A DNA stretch of 64,000 bases, taken from NCBI GenBank assembly GCA_963921935.1, contig OY998185.1, positions 64,433,717 through 64,497,716 of the forward strand, given 5' to 3'. Positions 23,009 to 33,617 of the stretch are shown here, piece after piece (the stretch's first letter is position 1; every line of letters begins with the position of its first letter). The notes under the pieces were generated by a model. It searched no databases. It saw only the letters and a list, made by a program, of their open reading frames with translations, and was not told the origin of the DNA. This DNA is from Galeruca laticollis (taxonomy: Eukaryota; Arthropoda; Insecta; Coleoptera; Chrysomelidae). A program made the translations under genes and the position numbers.

Positions 23009-23914
23009 ATGGACTCAATCAATAAGTGTAAAAGATGCAAAAAAGATGTTACATCAGGATTAAAATGTGTGACCTGTGGGATTGTTTCCCATAAGAGTTG
23101 CTTGAAATCTGTTAAAAATGCAAAAATTATAGACGATTCTTCTTGCAACTGTTGTATGGACAGTGGAATTACCATGGAAACATCACCAATACCCACTTAT
23201 AGTACCAGTGTTACATCAGAACTTCAACTTAAAGTGAAATATTTGGAAGAAATAATTAAAAACAAGGATAAGATTATTTTTAATCAAGAAATTGCAATCA
23301 GATCGCTTCAGGATCAGCTTAACATGATTAAAACAGTTAACTATAGAAAACCTTTAGAACCATCGGATACTAAAGCGCAAGAGGAACATGAAAATTTGAA
23401 ACAGCCTTTTAGTAAAATGAGGCCATTGGTAAATTCCGAAGCTCCGGGTATTTTCACATCATCTGAAGTTTCCAGTGCTATTGCCAATGCTCAGTCTTCC
23501 AACTTATGTCATTCTGCTATTAGTTTGGAAAACGATACCATACCTCATAAAAGTAACACCAGAGAAAGAGCAGCACCCAAAATTTTAATTACGGGCAACA
23601 AAAATGACGAATCATTTCATTTAAGATCGGCAAACAGACAGAGAATGAAACACCTCCATTCTACAAATTGGGATCCACACACATCAGAAGAGGATTTACT
23701 CAAGTATTTAGAAGAGTTTGTTTCCGATATTAGTGTTCAAAAGTTGAACTCTCGCCAACCACTTAAATACGCTTCATTCAAGATAACAGTGCCTGTTCTT
23801 GAACTAGAAAAAATTTTAATACCGGAAATATGGCCTACAGGAGTAATCATCAACCAGTTTTTTCAGCCAAGAAGAGTCATGTTCAATTCCGTGGAACAGA
23901 CGAATAAACAGTAA
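23009..23914 (+). CDS. CR1-like LINE ORF1 protein (PHD-like finger, coiled coil, RRM-like domain)
   Basis: 301 residues from the ATG at 23009; a TTG further upstream is in frame but unnecessary. Residues ~6-48 form a PHD-like zinc finger: CKRC, CVTCGIVSHKSC, then a C.C pair. Residues ~70-115 are a coiled coil (LQLKVKYLEEIIKNKDK). The C terminus (~210-290) reads LHSTNWDPHTSEEDLLKYLE, then YASFKITVP, IWPTGVIINQFFQPRR, an RRM-like fold seen in ORF1 proteins of this LINE group. Likely role: nucleic-acid chaperone in the ribonucleoprotein particle. The stop at 23912-23914 overlaps the open ORF2 frame. Confidence 0.8.
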   Translation: MDSINKCKRCKKDVTSGLKCVTCGIVSHKSCLKSVKNAKIIDDSSCNCCMDSGITMETSPIPTYSTSVTSELQLKVKYLEEIIKNKDKIIFNQEIAIRSLQDQLNMIKTVNYRKPLEPSDTKAQEEHENLKQPFSKMRPLVNSEAPGIFTSSEVSSAIANAQSSNLCHSAISLENDTIPHKSNTRERAAPKILITGNKNDESFHLRSANRQRMKHLHSTNWDPHTSEEDLLKYLEEFVSDISVQKLNSRQPLKYASFKITVPVLELEKILIPEIWPTGVIINQFFQPRRVMFNSVEQTNKQ

Positions 23915-26657
23915 ATATAAGCAGCATCTTTCGGTTTTTCATATTAACGTGAATAGTCTTCAAAATAAGTTACATGAACTTTCAGTTTTCTTAACCGATC
24001 ATCCATTTGATATCGTATGTTTTTCAGAACATTGGTTAGATAAGAATAACTTGGAATTAATCAAATTAAATGATTATAACTTCATTTCCGATTTTACTCG
24101 TTCTAGAAAGCAACATGGGGGAGTGGCAATATTTTCAAAATCACATCTAATATGCAAGGCAGTTGATCTGAAGCAGTTTTCTGTTATCTACGATGCCGAG
24201 TTTTGCGGACTAGAATTGAAAGATACCATAATAATTGCTCTTTATAGATCGTCAAGTAGAGATAATTTTACCATATTTAAAAATCAAATTATTAAACTTC
24301 TTGAATATATTCATAGAAAATATAAAAACATTGTCTTGGTAGGGGACTTCAATTTAGACATTTCAAAGAACGACGATAAATCCAAAGATCTTAAAACAGT
24401 CTTCACAAGTTTCGGATTGCGCCATACGATTGAGGAGCCCACTAGAATAGTCTTGAATAGTCAATCCTGTCTAGATAACATAGTTACAAACATAGACCCT
24501 ACTCTCACTAAAGTGGGAGTAGTAGATCCTCTAGTGTCTGATCACAACGGCCAATATATATATTTTAATCACCTATTGAATGAAAATATCCCCATTACTA
24601 TACGTGTTATTAACGACACAACAATAACGGCTTTTTCTAATAAACTTTCCGAAGTTTCTTGGAATTATTTGGATGTTCATAGTATGGGTGCAGATAATTT
24701 GGCAGAAAACATATTGAATACGCTGAAACATATCTCTGATACTTGTTTTTGTGAAAAAACTGTTAAAACAAATAAATCTAATATCAAATGGTTCAACAAC
24801 ACATTGCGTAGTATGAGAAAGAATGTCATTACAGCAAAAAACAAATTTATGAATACTTATTCGGAAGGTGATTGGGTGAATTACAAAAATTTAAACAAAA
24901 TATATAAAAAAGCAATTCGCTCTGAAAAGAAGTTAGCCTACTCAAAGATAATAAAAGATTCGGATAATAAAAATAAAACATGTTGGACCATCGTAAATTC
25001 GGAAAGAAGAACTAAAATTAATAAAACCAAACAGTCCGATATATCACCACAAAAATTTAATGAATTTTTTACATCGGTATCGGGAATAGTATTAAAATCT
25101 CTTGGTGATTCTCAATACGAGTCGAGTTTCTTTTTAAATAAATTAAATAAACCTGCATTTTCATTCTTTATGAGTGCAATCTTGGAAAGTGATGTCCATG
25201 AGGCAATATTGAAATTAAGTCATTCGTCATGTTTAGATTTTTACAATATAAATAGCAAAATATTGAAACGTTGTATACACTCATTGACATATCCACTGAC
25301 CATTTTATTTAATAAATGCTTAGAGGAAGGATCTTGGCCTGACTCGTTTAAAATAACAAAAATTATTCCATTATATAAAAATGGTGATATAGATTCTCCA
25401 GAAAATTTTCGACCCATAGCAATTTTACCGACGATTAACAAAATATTTGAATTGATAGTCAAAGAAAAATTAATCAATTACTTGGAAGATAAGTCACTTC
25501 TAACGGAATTTCAATTCGGCTATCGCAAAAATAAATCATGCATACGTGCTCTTCTTCGACTCTTAGATGAAGTTGTACAGAAACTAGAGGAAGGCGTCAA
25601 CTCTGTTGCCACGTTATGCGACTTGACGAAGGCTTTTGATTGTGTTCCAGCGGATTTACTCCTAAATAAATTGGAATTTTATGGTATTAGAGGAAATGCA
25701 CACAAATTACTGACATCTTATTTAAGTAATAGGAAACAGTATGTAGTTTGTGGAAACAACCAGTCTGATTTACGTAATATAGACAACGGCATTCCTCAGG
25801 GCTCGATTTTGGGTCCAATTCTTTTTATAATATTTGTTAACGATTTACCAGAGGCTATTGACACATTTTGTATTTTATTCGCTGACGATACTACAACTTT
25901 ATCTGATGGCACACAAGCTGGTGATAATATTTTGTTGAATCAGTGGTTCCTGGCAAATAAGTTGAAACTCAACGACACTAAAACTAAACACATTCTTTTT
26001 AGTTTAGATAAATGGGCTATAAAATCAGAGCCAGTTAAATTACTGGGCATTCATTTGGACACAAATTTAAGTTGGTCACCTCATGTTGACTACCTTTGTT
26101 CAAAATTAGCGAGCCAAGTTTTTGTAATTCGTCAATTAAAATCATGTATACCAACTCATTTGTTAAAATCCGTATATTATTCACTGTTTCATAGCAATTT
26201 AACTTATGGTATTATGCTATGGGGTAGCAGCACATCAGTGCACAAAGTATTTGTGCTACAGAAATCTGTAGTTAGAATAATTTACAATGCACCAAGAAAC
26301 ACTAATTGTAAAACAATATTCAAAAAACTTGAAATATTGCCGCTTCCGTGCTTGTATATTTTGGAAGTGTTGATTGAAACACATAAAAATCGATATGTTC
26401 TGACTAAACATGCAGATATTCATAATTATGACACTAGAAATAGTAAAGACATTGTCATTCTCAAGTCAAGACTGAAAACAACAAAAAATAATAAGTTGGA
26501 TGTTACATTGTACAATTCATTTGTAAAATATTTTGAACATATAAATATAAGTGATATGACGAGAGTTCAATTTAAGCATTTTGCTAAGTCATTTCTGTTG
26601 AATTATTGTTTTTATACAGTTGATGAGTTTTTGGAGGAGTTGAATACCCGGGCTTAA
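23847..26657 (+). CDS. CR1-like LINE ORF2: EEP endonuclease and reverse transcriptase
   Basis: The frame opens after a TAA at 23844, in a different frame from ORF1, and has no ATG before the conserved start SVFHINVNSLQNKL (from ~23931). A GTG at 23949 is too late, since it loses part of the endonuclease. Endonuclease: FSEHWL, IVLVGDFNLD, SDHNGQ. RT: NFRPIAILPTINKIFE, LCDLTKAFDCVP (motif A), GIPQGSILGPILFIIF (motif B), ILFADDTTTLSDG (motif C), then LLGIHLDTNLSW. About 900 residues, normal for CR1-type ORF2. All catalytic motifs look intact. Translation probably relies on termination-reinitiation or frameshifting at the ORF1 stop. Confidence 0.85.
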   Translation, partial: SSTSFFSQEESCSIPWNRRINSKYKQHLSVFHINVNSLQNKLHELSVFLTDHPFDIVCFSEHWLDKNNLELIKLNDYNFISDFTRSRKQHGGVAIFSKSHLICKAVDLKQFSVIYDAEFCGLELKDTIIIALYRSSSRDNFTIFKNQIIKLLEYIHRKYKNIVLVGDFNLDISKNDDKSKDLKTVFTSFGLRHTIEEPTRIVLNSQSCLDNIVTNIDPTLTKVGVVDPLVSDHNGQYIYFNHLLNENIPITIRVINDTTITAFSNKLSEVSWNYLDVHSMGADNLAENILNTLKHISDTCFCEKTVKTNKSNIKWFNNTLRSMRKNVITAKNKFMNTYSEGDWVNYKNLNKIYKKAIRSEKKLAYSKIIKDSDNKNKTCWTIVNSERRTKINKTKQSDISPQKFNEFFTSVSGIVLKSLGDSQYESSFFLNKLNKPAFSFFMSAILESDVHEAILKLSHSSCLDFYNINSKILKRCIHSLTYPLTILFNKCLEEGSWPDSFKITKIIPLYKNGDIDSPENFRPIAILPTINKIFELIVKEKLINYLEDKSLLTEFQFGYRKNKSCIRALLRLLDEVVQKLEEGVNSVATLCDLTKAFDCVPADLLLNKLEFYGIRGNAHKLLTSYLSNRKQYVVCGNNQSDLRNIDNGIPQGSILGPILFIIFVNDLPEAIDTFCILFADDTTTLSDGTQAGDNILLNQWFLANKLKLNDTKTKHILFSLDKWAIKSEPVKLLGIHLDTNLSWSPHVDYLCSKLASQVFVIRQLKSCIPTHLLKSVYYSLFHSNLTYGIMLWGSSTSVHKVFVLQKSVVRIIYNAPRNTNCKTIFKKLEILPLPCLYILEVLIETHKNRYVLTKHADIHNYDTRNSKDIVILKSRLKTTKNNKLDVTLYNSFVKYFEHINISDMTRVQFKHFAKSFLLNYCFYTVDEFLEELNTRA

Positions 26658-26921
26658 TGCTTATATATTTGTTCGTTTTGTTTAATTTAATTTTTACGTT
26701 CAATTATTTCTTACCTTATTTTATATTTTAAAAATGTTATATTTCGTCAATATTTTAAATTTATGAAATGTATGTCTGTATTTATGTCAACTTTTCACTT
26801 TCTATTATTTTGATTATATTTTAAATTTGTCACTGTACAATTTTTAATATTTTTACTTTGTAAAATGTGTTCATATGTACTACTCACTGACTTCTAATGT
26901 ACTATGTATGTGAATGGGGTC

Positions 26922-26944
26922 AATAAACCATCTATCTATCTATC

Positions 26945-26945
<1 letters not shown>
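26922..26945 (+). terminator. Polyadenylation signal and (ATCT)n 3' end of CR1-like LINE
   Basis: AATAAA at 26922-26927 is followed by CCATCTATCTATCTATC. The tetranucleotide repeat is the typical 3' terminus recognised by CR1/L2 reverse transcriptases. Confidence 0.65.
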
Positions 26946-26986
<41 letters not shown>

Positions 26987-26987
26987 C
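26946..26987. repeat. (ATT)n microsatellite
   Basis: Lies between the CR1-like 3' end and the 3' end of a third R4-like LINE. It is the fourth ATT tract in this cluster. Confidence 0.95.
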
Positions 26988-27420
26988 CAGTATAACATAG
27001 CTCATTTACTGGGTCTAATGTATATAAACCAGTTGTCCTCCCGACATCTGAGGTTTATAATACTTTCCGTATAATATGTGCTGTTCCGTTTAAAGCAGTT
27101 TGCTGTAAGACTGCTGCATCTGGTTCTCCTGGTATCATTGAAATGTACTTCACATGGTTGGTCGTTATCGTCCCGAGAGCTCCTATCACTACTGGAATTA
27201 CTTCTACTTTTGTGTGCCACATTCTTGAAATTTCGATTGCTAAGTTTTTGTATTAAAGCAATTTTTCGGCTTCCTTTGAGACTGTATTATTGTCGCATGG
27301 TACAGCTACATCTATTACTTCGCATACAGAGTCGTTGTTGTTTCTTATCACGATTGTACCGTTAGTGGGCTGTGTTTGGGGACACATTTTAGGAATTTTA
27401 TTATTATTTTCGTATTCCAA
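26988..27420 (-). pseudogene. R4-like LINE 3' fragment (restriction-like endonuclease C terminus)
   Basis: On the minus strand the frame reads CEVIDVAVPCDNNTVSKEAE, then KNLAIEISRMW, VEVIPVVIGALGTI, PGEPDAAVLQQTALNGTAH and LDPVNEL. VIDVAVP matches the second half of the PD..D nuclease core, and the following helices match the copy at 19469 in layout (LIDISIPNN...IPVVLSCMGLI) but with low identity, so this is a different family. Two in-frame TAA codons (about 27255 and 27057) break it. The 3' end abuts (TAA)n, as for the other two copies. Confidence 0.65.
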
Positions 27421-28544
27421 AATGTAATTATAGGCGAGACTTAGATTTTGAGTGTCTGATCTAGTATTAAGAGGTTGTTACATTTAATCTAAGATTGGTA
27501 TACCCTGCATATAAGGGAAGGGAAGTGATTTTGAGGTTTAAATATTCGAGAAAACGTTGGATCAATCAATTATTTTCGATCTGTATAAATATTAAATAAT
27601 TTAGAATATACAATTTTATCGTACTCCATATTTACCAGATCCATTACTAAAATCTAAGCTGTTCATTAACGTGTCAGCTGATATCTTATTAAAGCAACAC
27701 CTAAATATATCAACGTTGAATTTTTCGACAAAATCATCAGAGATTGGTTTTTCGGGAAAACATTCCATTTTCTCTTCTTGATAATTAAGAATATAATTAT
27801 TAAATTTCGAAACTAGATTGAAGAAAAATGTGTAACAAATTTGATAGCGGCTGTTTTTATATACTTATTCCTATTATACAGGGCAAAGCAGGTGTTATAA
27901 TATAATTTCTATCAACAAGGTTTAGGAAGATATTTGATCTTTGTACACTAAAAAAAAATATCAAGGCTATCAATTTAGCCTATTTCAAATTAAACTCTGA
28001 AGTTATAGAAACTTTGCGTCAGACAGTGGTGGTGTTATTTTCAATGAAAATATCGTTAGATCGAGTCTGTTTTCTAAGGTAATTCTCGTCACACAAATTC
28101 ACACAAATACACACAAGGTCACTCATAAAAAAATATGAATACAATAGTAAAATTTCGGAGGATCTTTTATAACGTCTGCATTTTTAGGAATCTGATTTAT
28201 TATCATCGCCGTATCATATTAATATTAATATATCTTATACTTAGTCCTGACTTAGCACACGTATACATTAATATTGTATACAAAAAAGCAGATAATAATG
28301 TGACTCACTTACTGTTTTTTTATTCATGAAGAGTCTAGTTTAATTGACGGGAATTACTTAGTCATACTATTACACTAAAGACCAGGGTTAGCCAGATATA
28401 CGTAAAAGTATAAAGGTTCGGGGTTAGAAACCTTAACAGACGATAATTTAGTATCAGGTAATAAAGGTATGCAATAAATACTCATTTACGTTAAAATTTT
28501 CTTTAAATATAAACTATATTATATGATTACTTTTGTTTTATTAC
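27421..28544. other. No gene seen
   Basis: AT-rich. The open stretch at 28135-28329 has no recognisable motif. No repeats are evident except an ACAGGGCAAAG word near 27881. Confidence 0.5.
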
Positions 28545-29415
28545 TTTTCCGCCCAACCTATCTAATATGCACGAAAAAATGGTTTTTAGAAAAAAAATCC
28601 TGTGTGTATGTCGTTGTCGTCGTTGTCGTTGGCCACTTTTCGTAACATAGTCTTGTTAGCACGATACATCCTCCGGAATGCAATAAGTCAACAATTTTAT
28701 TATGGAATATTGTTAAGGACATGTCACAGATGAACCATATTGATTTTCAGCTCACCAGAGCCAGTACAACGGGTGCTATGGTACTTGAAGTACGATATTT
28801 TGTCATTTTTTGAGAAATTTCAGTTTGTTAGCACGATACAACTTCCGGAGTTCAACAAGTCACCAATTTTATGATTGAAAATTATTCAGGATATCTCCCT
28901 GATGAACCCTATTGATTTTCAGCTCACCAGAGCCAATACAACAGGTGCTACAGCACTTTAAGTACGATAATTTTGTCATTTCTTGGAGAAGTTTCAGTTT
29001 GTTAGCACGATACAGCCTCCGAAGTATATAAAAGTGACCAATTTTATGATTGGATATTATTCAGAGCGTCTCAAATATGAACCCTATTGATATTCAGCTC
29101 ACTAAAGCCAGTACAACGGGTGCTATGGTACTTGAAGTACCAAATTTTTGTCATTTTTTGAGAATTTTCAGTTTGTTAGCACGATACAGCCTCCAGAGAG
29201 TATACGATTGATCAATTTTGTGATTGAATATTATTCAAGCTATCTCACAGATGTACCCTATTGCTTTTCAGTTGACTAGAGCGAGTACAGCGGGTCTTAT
29301 AAATCCAAATATACTAATTTGGTTTGTTAGCACTATACACTTTTATGATAGAGTATTGTTCAGGGCTACAGATGCGGAAAAGTTAGTTTTAATCTTTAAA
29401 ACCGTTTATTTTTAT
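28545..29415. mobile_element. Five-unit tandem-repeat element, single copy
   Basis: Begins near TTACTTTTCCGCCCAACC and ends AAACCGTTTATTTT. Inside are five tandem units anchored by TGTTAGCACGATACA at 28654, 28826, 29000, 29174 and 29335 (spacing 172, 174, 174 and 161). Units contain shared blocks such as TTTATGATTG.ATATT.TTCA and GTACAACGGGTGCTATGG. The same unit order occurs in both arms of the palindrome at 50497-53500 and in the truncated copy at 59060-59582. A GCGGAAAAGTTA near the 3' end mirrors the TTACTTTTCCGC start. No coding capacity; transposase source unknown. Confidence 0.75.
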
Positions 29416-30100
29416 TTATTGTCATTCTTTATTCTTTTAAAACTTCGTTCCATTTTGGTAGGTTCTGTTGCAGGCGTTCTTCTTTGCTGGTTATAAGCAC
29501 CACATCAACAGCATATTTTCATTCCGATACTTCTACTCTAAGTATTAATGTCCTAATTATAGTTTTCTCATTCTTCTAGTACATTTCTTAATAAAATATC
29601 GGACTTGCCGTAGTCATTCTGTTGTTTCAAATGTTTCCGATTGCACGTTGTTAGTTTTTACACTACTTATTTTTATATATTATTTGTACAACTTTTATTA
29701 TTTTGCGTTCTACACCTCTTTCTCTCAGGATATTCTATACTATCTCACTCTCGGGACTCAAACAGAGCGTACTCCTATCTAATAAGGAAGATGAAGAAGT
29801 AGTGAAAGTAGTTTGTAAATTTTAGTCCTGAATGACTCATATGTACTAGGTTTCAATGAATAATTGGATTTATGTTCCTCCAATGTTCACTTTGGCTTTG
29901 GTATGTGTCTTTTCTTCTTGGGATGTACTGTTCCAGTTTATTTTGATCTTTTATATCTATAGTAACCATTGTTTGAAGCCTCTAGTGATTATAATACGTT
30001 TCGTATGTTTGCTACCTATTTTAATTTTGCTCAAGCGTTTATGAGTCTTCTTGATACCGTTAATTTGTATAACTTTTAAAAGAATGTTCCGTCGTCTTGA
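29416..30100 (-). pseudogene. RTE-like LINE reverse transcriptase remnant
   Basis: On the minus strand, NILREREVERKIIKVVQIIY (about 29735-29675) matches the helix before RT motif B in RTE/jockey-type LINEs, and KYAVDVVLITSKEERLQQNL then PKWNEVLKE (about 29500-29425) matches motif C, with the usual YADD changed to YAVD. Stops and frameshifts lie between them. The tandem-unit element at 28545-29415 abuts it directly and probably inserted into it. Confidence 0.6.
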
Positions 30101-30676
30101 TTTCCATAGAATTTACGTCAATAATTTTATCAATTAACTAAGAAAAATTTTCAACAATTAACAATGTCGTGTACATTCTATTTATAAATATGTTTCAAAC
30201 TGTAAATAATTGCGTCATGCTATAATTAAGTATATATATCGTGTTTTTTTGGTAAATTTATATAATAGCAAAGTTATGTCCCCTTGTAGTTATCTTTTTC
30301 TGTCTGTAGACTCGAGGGGTTGAATTTCATGAGAATTTCACGAAGGGGGGAAATGATTTTGTAAGACGATATAAACAAGAAACCTTAAAGTTCGACGTTC
30401 CTTTCTGTATGTATATAATGCACACAGCTTAATATAAATTAGAGAGGAAGTTGGCCAAATCAGTTTTTTCTTTTTGGAATTTATGATACGCTAAGTCTCA
30501 GGTGTTTCGATGCAATAAAAATTGCACGTGGAAGTGGTCAAGCGGAAAGATGGACATGTAACTGATGCATTATTAGCCTTTATTAACTCTACTAATTCAT
30601 AAGTTGTTAGTTCAGCAGCCAATTTTATTAAAAACTGAAAAATATTTTAAATTTAATATATTGAAACGGTATGCCA

Positions 30677-30734
<58 letters not shown>

Positions 30735-31237
30735 TCGTATGAATTACAGATTAATTAATTGAGAATTTGCTGATCGTTTTTTATAATTTGTAATTAGAAA
30801 TGATATATTTTCTATTTCGATAGAGTTGTAATAGTATCTTACATGTTTAAATGTTATAATACGAGTCAAAAATAATATTCTTAATTTTGTGTTAAGCTGG
30901 ATATGTTTGCAAGAGAGAAAGAGAGAGACACTAGTACAGAAATTATTGATGGAATTGAGTCCAAGATATTAAAATTTGGAAACATTTTTTGCGCACCCTG
31001 TATACAATAAAGAATTTTTCAACAAATATTCAAATATCTTTGACCTACCTAGTAGTCACCCTAAAGAAACAGTTTACGACTATTTAAGCGTTTGCTCGTA
31101 CAAATATAATTTGTAAGGGTCTGCATAGGTCAATTTTTTTCAAAAAAAATTAATACTTCACAATGCATTTTTGGAAAAAAGTATTTTATACAAAAGAACG
31201 ATCGGCGGAGTTGACTGTCTTTGCTCATTCTTGCACT
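30101..31237. other. No gene; (TA)n tract at 30680-30733
   Basis: AT-rich, no supported gene. The TA run at 30680-30733 is followed by ACTCGTATG, the same flank as at 9147. CACCCTGTATAC near 31005 looks like the right end of a CAGGGTG-type short transposon, but I could not pair it with a left end. Confidence 0.5.
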
Positions 31238-31245
31238 GCTTAAAC
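31238..31245. repeat. 8-bp target duplication of hAT (left)
   Basis: GCTTAAAC, repeated exactly at 34999-35006, immediately outside the CAGTGGTCGC termini. hAT elements make 8-bp duplications. Confidence 0.9.
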
Positions 31246-31623
31246 CAGTGGTCGCTAACCTGTCGATCGCGAGCTACCGGTAGCTCGCGGAGGCAATTCT
31301 GGTAGCTCTCACAACGATTTTAATTTAAAAAATACAAACTGCAAAAATCGGAGAAGCTTCCGAAAGTTCAAAAAAAAATTAGTTGTCATAATATTAAACA
31401 TAAACAGCGGCAACGTTGCGATGAGCGATCTGCCGTTGACGCCATTAAGCTAGATTCGGCTAGAACCGACCAGCCGGACCAGCGCGTTAGTGTTCGAGAA
31501 CGATCAGGATTGCTTTGAACGGGATAAATACGCACGGCGCGGCGACATTGCGCTTAGTTCAAAACTGAACGCGTAACCAAAGTCCAGCGGTTGGGTTAGT
31601 AGAGAACAACAAAAAATAATATT

Positions 31624-32893
31624 ATGGCAAGCAGTTGTAAGAAGGTAAAGACACATCACTTTTATTCTGAATGGGAAGAACAATACTTTTTTACAGAAGT
31701 TAAAAGTGCTATTCAACGTGACAATCGATTACAATCATTTACTGTCATTTAAAAAACAACATATTCAACAATATCTTTTTGTTATCAATCGATCACTCTG
31801 ATTATAATCGGTCTAAAATTATGATGCTAATGAAAACAATCGTAAATCGGAAGCATGTGATTGGTCGAAAAATTTAAATAAACTACCGTTTGTCTATGGG
31901 TTATGTGACGTGAGTAATATTTTGCAATTGTATATTACATTTTTAGTTAACAGAACAGCTTCTATAAAATTAAACGTGATTGAACTAAATGAACTTGTGT
32001 AGAGCTCAAGCGTTACAAAGAAGATTATTCAAAACCTTGGCCGATGAAGTTGACTGTCAATACGGGGACCTACTCCTTCACTCTGAAGTCCGATGGTTAA
32101 GTAGAAGACGGGTGCTGAAACGTTTTAATGATGTCCTATCTGGCATAGTTCAATTTTTCAAACAACGCGATGAACCAACTCCGGAACTAGAAAATTCAAT
32201 CTGGCTTAGAGATTTTGGTTTTCTTGTGGATATTACAGAGAAATTAAACGAACTTAAATTGCAGCTTCAGGGGAGAGACAAAGAACTAGCGGAAATGATT
32301 TCTGATATAAAAGCATTTATCAAAAAGCTGGAGTTTTGGAATCAAAACCTAATTAACAGCGATACCAAGCATTTTCCTATTCTTTCAGAAAAAATATCTC
32401 AAAATCCATTAGAACCCTATGACAGCAAATATCATGTAGAAATAGTTTCTACTCTGAAGAATAACTTCAAAAATCGTTTTAAGGATTTCATCGAAATGGC
32501 TTTAGTAGCGCAGTTTGTTGTTTCATCCTTTATGGAAATTGATATCCAACCGTTTGCAACTTGTGTTATGCTGCAACAGAAATGGAAGTAATTGAGTTTC
32601 AAAATGATTTAGTCTTAAAATCGTTATTCTCAAGTACCAAATGTATCTAGCCTATTGTAAGTAAAGACAAATATTCAGTTCTATGCCGTGTTGCCTTGAA
32701 AGTGATAGCATTATTCAGTTCAACATATTTGTGTGAATCTTTTTTTTTCCATTATGAAGTTTATTAAGAACAAATATCGCAAATGACTTACAGATGAACA
32801 TTTAGATAATTGTATTCGAATGGCTGTATCAAATTATACTGCAAACATTGAAAAAATTATCGATGAGTCTGAGTGTCAGCCTTCTCATTGAAC
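31624..32893 (+). pseudogene. hAT transposase (GTF2IRD2/ZBED5-like), internally deleted
   Basis: Starts MASSCKKVKTHHFYSEWEEQ then YFFTEVKS, the usual N terminus before the BED zinc finger, which is missing. The main open stretch (31989-32591) has GDLLLHSEVRWLSRRRVLKR, then LENSIWLRDFGFLVDITEKL and LQGRDKELAEMI, the hAT catalytic-domain region preserved in GTF2IRD2/ZBED5-type proteins. After a stop at 32589 the dimerisation region continues in pieces: ALKVIALFSSTYLCES, then DNCIRMAVSNYT and IDESECQPSH. The BED finger and the first catalytic Asp are gone, so it is inactive. Confidence 0.85.
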
Positions 32894-33223
32894 GTGCTTT
32901 TTTATTTTTCAATGTTTATGTTCAAGATAGTGCGTTACTTTTTTGTTGTTATTATTGACTATTTTTAAATCTTACGTGACATGCCGTTGTGGCTGGATAA
33001 AAGCTTGTGTTTATTTTTCAAACACCTTCGTTTGATAGGTAGGAATGTAGCTATGAACAAGTACGTACTAGTATCTAATATTAGTGATTTTGTTACTAAA
33101 ATGAAATTGACTGTCTCGACCCTTACTTCGTGGAATATGCTCATATTAGTGTTTTTAAATTAAACTCACGGTCTCTAGTTAATTCCACAATATAATAAAA
33201 GTTATTGAAAATTCTAAAAAATT

Positions 33224-33257
33224 GACAATTGTTTCGATAAATCAATATCATCGTCAG
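33224..33257 (-). ncRNA. Hammerhead-like motif in PLE 3' UTR
   Basis: Minus strand: CUGACGA, one extra U, stem GAUA/UAUC closed by UUGAUU, GAAA, a self-complementary ACAAUUGU, then C at the cleavage position (GUC). Stem I has only about 3 pairs (AUU/AAU). It is weaker than the motif at 57342 but has the same order and the same extra base. Confidence 0.4.
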
Positions 33258-33447
33258 AATAACAGAAGTTACATTTCATTTTATGCCTACCTGATGTTTA
33301 GTAGTTATTTTTGGCTAGACCAAGAAGTAACCTAACTTGTGATTGGCTATGGTGATATCCTGGATATCATTTTTCCAATTAAGATCAGTATAACTGTGCA
33401 ATGATATAGAAAACCAGGAAAACTATATCTGCTGATCTTTACAATTA

Positions 33448-33617
33448 TCACTTAAGAAGACAGTTTATTAGTGGAGAACTCCCTAGATTTAACTGTTCAT
33501 TGACAACTTCATATTGTGGGTTTCTTAAATGTCTTCTAATTTCCAGTTCTTCAAGGAAATCCAGTTCTTGTTTCTTTTCACAAATATGCAGCACTTCTAG
33601 TTCTGTGTTAGGTGTCA
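33448..33617 (-). pseudogene. PLE C-terminal coding tail, inverted copy
   Basis: Read on the minus strand: TELEVLHICEKKQELDFLEE, then LEIRRHLRNPQYEVVNEQ and INCLLK followed by TGA (33448-33450). HICEKK...LEELEI is the conserved tail after the GIY-YIG endonuclease in PLE proteins. The first part is shared with the plus-strand copy ending at 34972, showing that the downstream tail was lost there and kept here. Confidence 0.7.

Larger units (their letters stand above)
22691..26945 (+). mobile_element. CR1-like LINE, apparently full length
   Basis: Contains a ~320-bp 5' UTR, ORF1 (23009-23914), an ORF2 open to 26657, a 3' UTR with AATAAA (26922-26927) and a terminal (ATCT)n. Short tandem repeats instead of poly(A) are typical of CR1/L2-type LINEs. 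Both sides are (ATT)n, so the element seems to have entered a microsatellite. No internal stop was found in either ORF, making this the best candidate for a recently active element in the window. Confidence 0.8.
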
